From contig CAMLIL010000127.1 in assembly GCA_946480015.1 (NCBI GenBank), positions 1 through 13,443 of the forward strand: a stretch of 13,443 bases of DNA. Reading direction: 5' to 3'. The notes under the pieces were generated by a model. It ran no database searches. It saw nothing but the letters and a program-made list of their open reading frames with translations, and had not been told where the DNA came from. The stretch is from an uncultured Oxalobacteraceae bacterium (GTDB taxonomy: Bacteria; Pseudomonadota; Gammaproteobacteria; Burkholderiales; Burkholderiaceae). Numbering within the stretch: position 1 is the first letter of the stretch; every line of letters begins with the position of its first letter. Both the position numbers and the translations under genes were made by a program. Shown piece by piece: positions 11,906 to 13,443 of the stretch.

Positions 11906-13443
11906 TTATTGGCAGGCTTCGCATTCCTCGAAACCGTCGTCGCCGGGACGCAGGTAGCAGGCCGCGCCATCGGCGTCGGCCGCTGCCGGCACTGCCGGTG
12001 CCGCCGCCATTGCGCTGGCCGACATGCCGCCGTCCACCGCCACCGCGTTCAGCGCGCCGGTCTTGGAGGTCGATTTCTCCATGTGCGTCGCGGCAATGGT
12101 GCGCAGGTAGTAGGTGGTTTTCAGGCCACGCAGCCAGGCCAGCTTGTAGGTTTCGTCCAGTTTCTTGCCCGATGCGCCAGCCATATAAATATTGAGCGAC
12201 TGCGCCTGGTCGATCCATTTCTGGCGGCGCGAGGCGGCTTCCACCAGCCAGCTCGGCGATACTTCGAAGGCGGTGGCGTAGATGTCGCGCAGGTCTTGCG
12301 GGATGCGGTCGATCTTGGCCAGCGAGCCGTCGAAATACTTCAGGTCGGCAATCATCACTTCGTCCCACAGGTCGCGCGCCTTCAGGTCGCGCACCAGGTA
12401 GGCGTTGATTTCGGTAAATTCACCCGACAGGTTGGACTTCACATACAGGTTCTGGAAAGTCGGTTCGATGCAGGCCGACACGCCGATGATGTTGGAAATC
12501 GTCGCGGTCGGGGCGATGGCCACGCAGTTCGAGTTGCGCATGCCGAACTGCTTGATGCGTTCGCGCACCAGCGGCCAGTCCATGGTTTCGCTGCTGTCCA
12601 CCTCGAGATAGCCGCCGCGTTCCTCGGCCAGCAGCTTGATCGAGTCTTGCGGGAGGATGCCGCGGTCCCACAGGGAACCGGTGTAGGACTCGTAGCGGCC
12701 GCGTTCTTCGGCCAGCTCGGTCGATGCCAGGTAGGCGTAGTAGCACACCGCTTCCATCGAGCGGTCGGCGAACTCGACCGCCTGGTTCGAGGAGTACGGC
12801 ACGCGCATCATGTGCAGGCAATCCTGGAAACCCATGATACCCAGGCCGACCGGGCGGTGGCGCATGTTTGAATTGCGTGCCTTGTCGACGGCGTAGTAAT
12901 TAATGTCGATCACGTTGTCGAGCATGCGCATCGCGGTGCGCACGGTCTTTTGCAGCTTGATCGCGTCCAGCTTGCCTTCCTTCATGTGGGCCGGCAGGTT
13001 GACCGAACCGAGGTTGCAGACGGCGATCTCGGACTCGTTGGTGTTCAGGGTGATCTCGGTGCACAGGTTGGAGCTGTGCACGACGCCGACGTGCTGCTGG
13101 GGCGAGCGGATATTGCATGGGTCCTTGAAAGTGATCCACGGGTGGCCGGTCTCGAACAGCATCGACAGCATCTTGCGCCACAGGTCGAGCGCGGCGACTT
13201 TCTTGAATACGCGGATGTCGCCGGCGGCGGCCTTGGCTTCGTAGCCCAGGTAAGCGGCCTCGAACGTCTTGCCGACCTTGTCGTGCAGGTCCGGGCAGTC
13301 CGATGGCGAGAACAGGGTCCAGTCGCCCTTTTCCATCACGCGCTTCATGAACAGGTCGGGAATCCAGTTCGCGGTGTTCATGTCGTGGGTGCGGCGGCGG
13401 TCGTCGCCGGTGTTCTTGCGCAGGTCGAGGAATTCCTCGATGT
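11906..13443 (-). CDS. nrdA: Class Ia ribonucleoside-diphosphate reductase, alpha subunit (3' part, runs off right edge)
   Basis: About 511 codons are visible; the N-terminus (usually an ATP-cone and the first part of the barrel) is outside the window. The catalytic loop reads [10 protein letters not shown]: the N-x-C-x-E triad holds the thiyl-radical Cys (codon 13061-13063), Asn and Glu. The redox partner Cys follows in [11 protein letters not shown] (codon 13016-13018), 15 residues later. Other landmarks are the phosphate-binding APTATISNI, the radical-relay Tyr pair in KTTYYLR (near 12107-12112) and the C-terminal reductant-contacting CEAC (codons 11921-11923 and 11912-11914). An Ala/Pro/Val-rich flexible linker of about 25 residues joins the barrel to that Cys pair. 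The 15-residue Cys spacing is as I recall for the eukaryote-type alpha subunit, and shorter than in E. coli NrdA. The enzyme reduces NDPs to dNDPs with NrdB, encoded just downstream. Confidence 0.97.
   Translation of the reverse strand, partial: IEEFLDLRKNTGDDRRRTHDMNTANWIPDLFMKRVMEKGDWTLFSPSDCPDLHDKVGKTFEAAYLGYEAKAAAGDIRVFKKVAALDLWRKMLSMLFETGHPWITFKDPCNIRSPQQHVGVVHSSNLCTEITLNTNESEIAVCNLGSVNLPAHMKEGKLDAIKLQKTVRTAMRMLDNVIDINYYAVDKARNSNMRHRPVGLGIMGFQDCLHMMRVPYSSNQAVEFADRSMEAVCYYAYLASTELAEERGRYESYTGSLWDRGILPQDSIKLLAEERGGYLEVDSSETMDWPLVRERIKQFGMRNSNCVAIAPTATISNIIGVSACIEPTFQNLYVKSNLSGEFTEINAYLVRDLKARDLWDEVMIADLKYFDGSLAKIDRIPQDLRDIYATAFEVSPSWLVEAASRRQKWIDQAQSLNIYMAGASGKKLDETYKLAWLRGLKTTYYLRTIAATHMEKSTSKTGALNAVAVDGGMSASAMAAAPAVPAAADADGAACYLRPGDDGFEECEACQ

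Overview
The window looks like chromosomal DNA of a high-GC betaproteobacterium, most likely Oxalobacteraceae (Massilia, Janthinobacterium or Duganella type). This rests on a lysine/alanine/proline-repeat histone H1-like protein, a PEP-CTERM surface protein, class Ia nrdA-nrdB of the betaproteobacterial kind, and a type VI secretion (T6SS) effector cassette. The placement is inferred from gene content; no 16S or search result supports it.

Layout. On the minus strand at the left edge lies the 5' part of a histone H1-like gene (1-160) with a recognisable leader and promoter. A gene-poor, CG-repeat-rich stretch follows (161-1038), carrying a factor-independent terminator and a 12-bp palindrome. 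Next on the minus strand come a truncated alpha/beta hydrolase remnant lacking its nucleophile half (1039-1554) and a small exported PEP-CTERM protein with an EF-hand-type loop (1590-2123). From 2394 to 10529 there is a plus-strand T6SS module: VgrG with a C-terminal transthyretin-like effector-docking extension, a two-HKD phospholipase D effector (Tle5 type), and two tandem exported immunity proteins resembling the Tli4 family. The right end (10738-13443) is the minus-strand ribonucleotide reductase operon, nrdA (partial) then nrdB, convergent with the T6SS module.

How it works together. VgrG tips the T6SS spike and probably carries the phospholipase through its C-terminal extension. The phospholipase would attack membranes of rival cells after delivery to the periplasm. 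The two exported immunity proteins would protect the producer and its kin in the periplasm. vgrG, the phospholipase and the first immunity gene are chained by ATGA stop/start overlaps, so they are probably translationally coupled.

The most interesting feature is between the immunity genes. The 131-bp gap carries an open frame that resembles the extreme C-terminus of the phospholipase and ends in TGA overlapping the second immunity gene's ATG in the same ATGA arrangement. I read it as the relic tail of a lost second effector. In addition, the two immunity genes are nearly identical over their last 148 codons (131/148 residues) and past the stop codon, but strongly diverged before that. This suggests an immunity locus built by cassette turnover and recombination.
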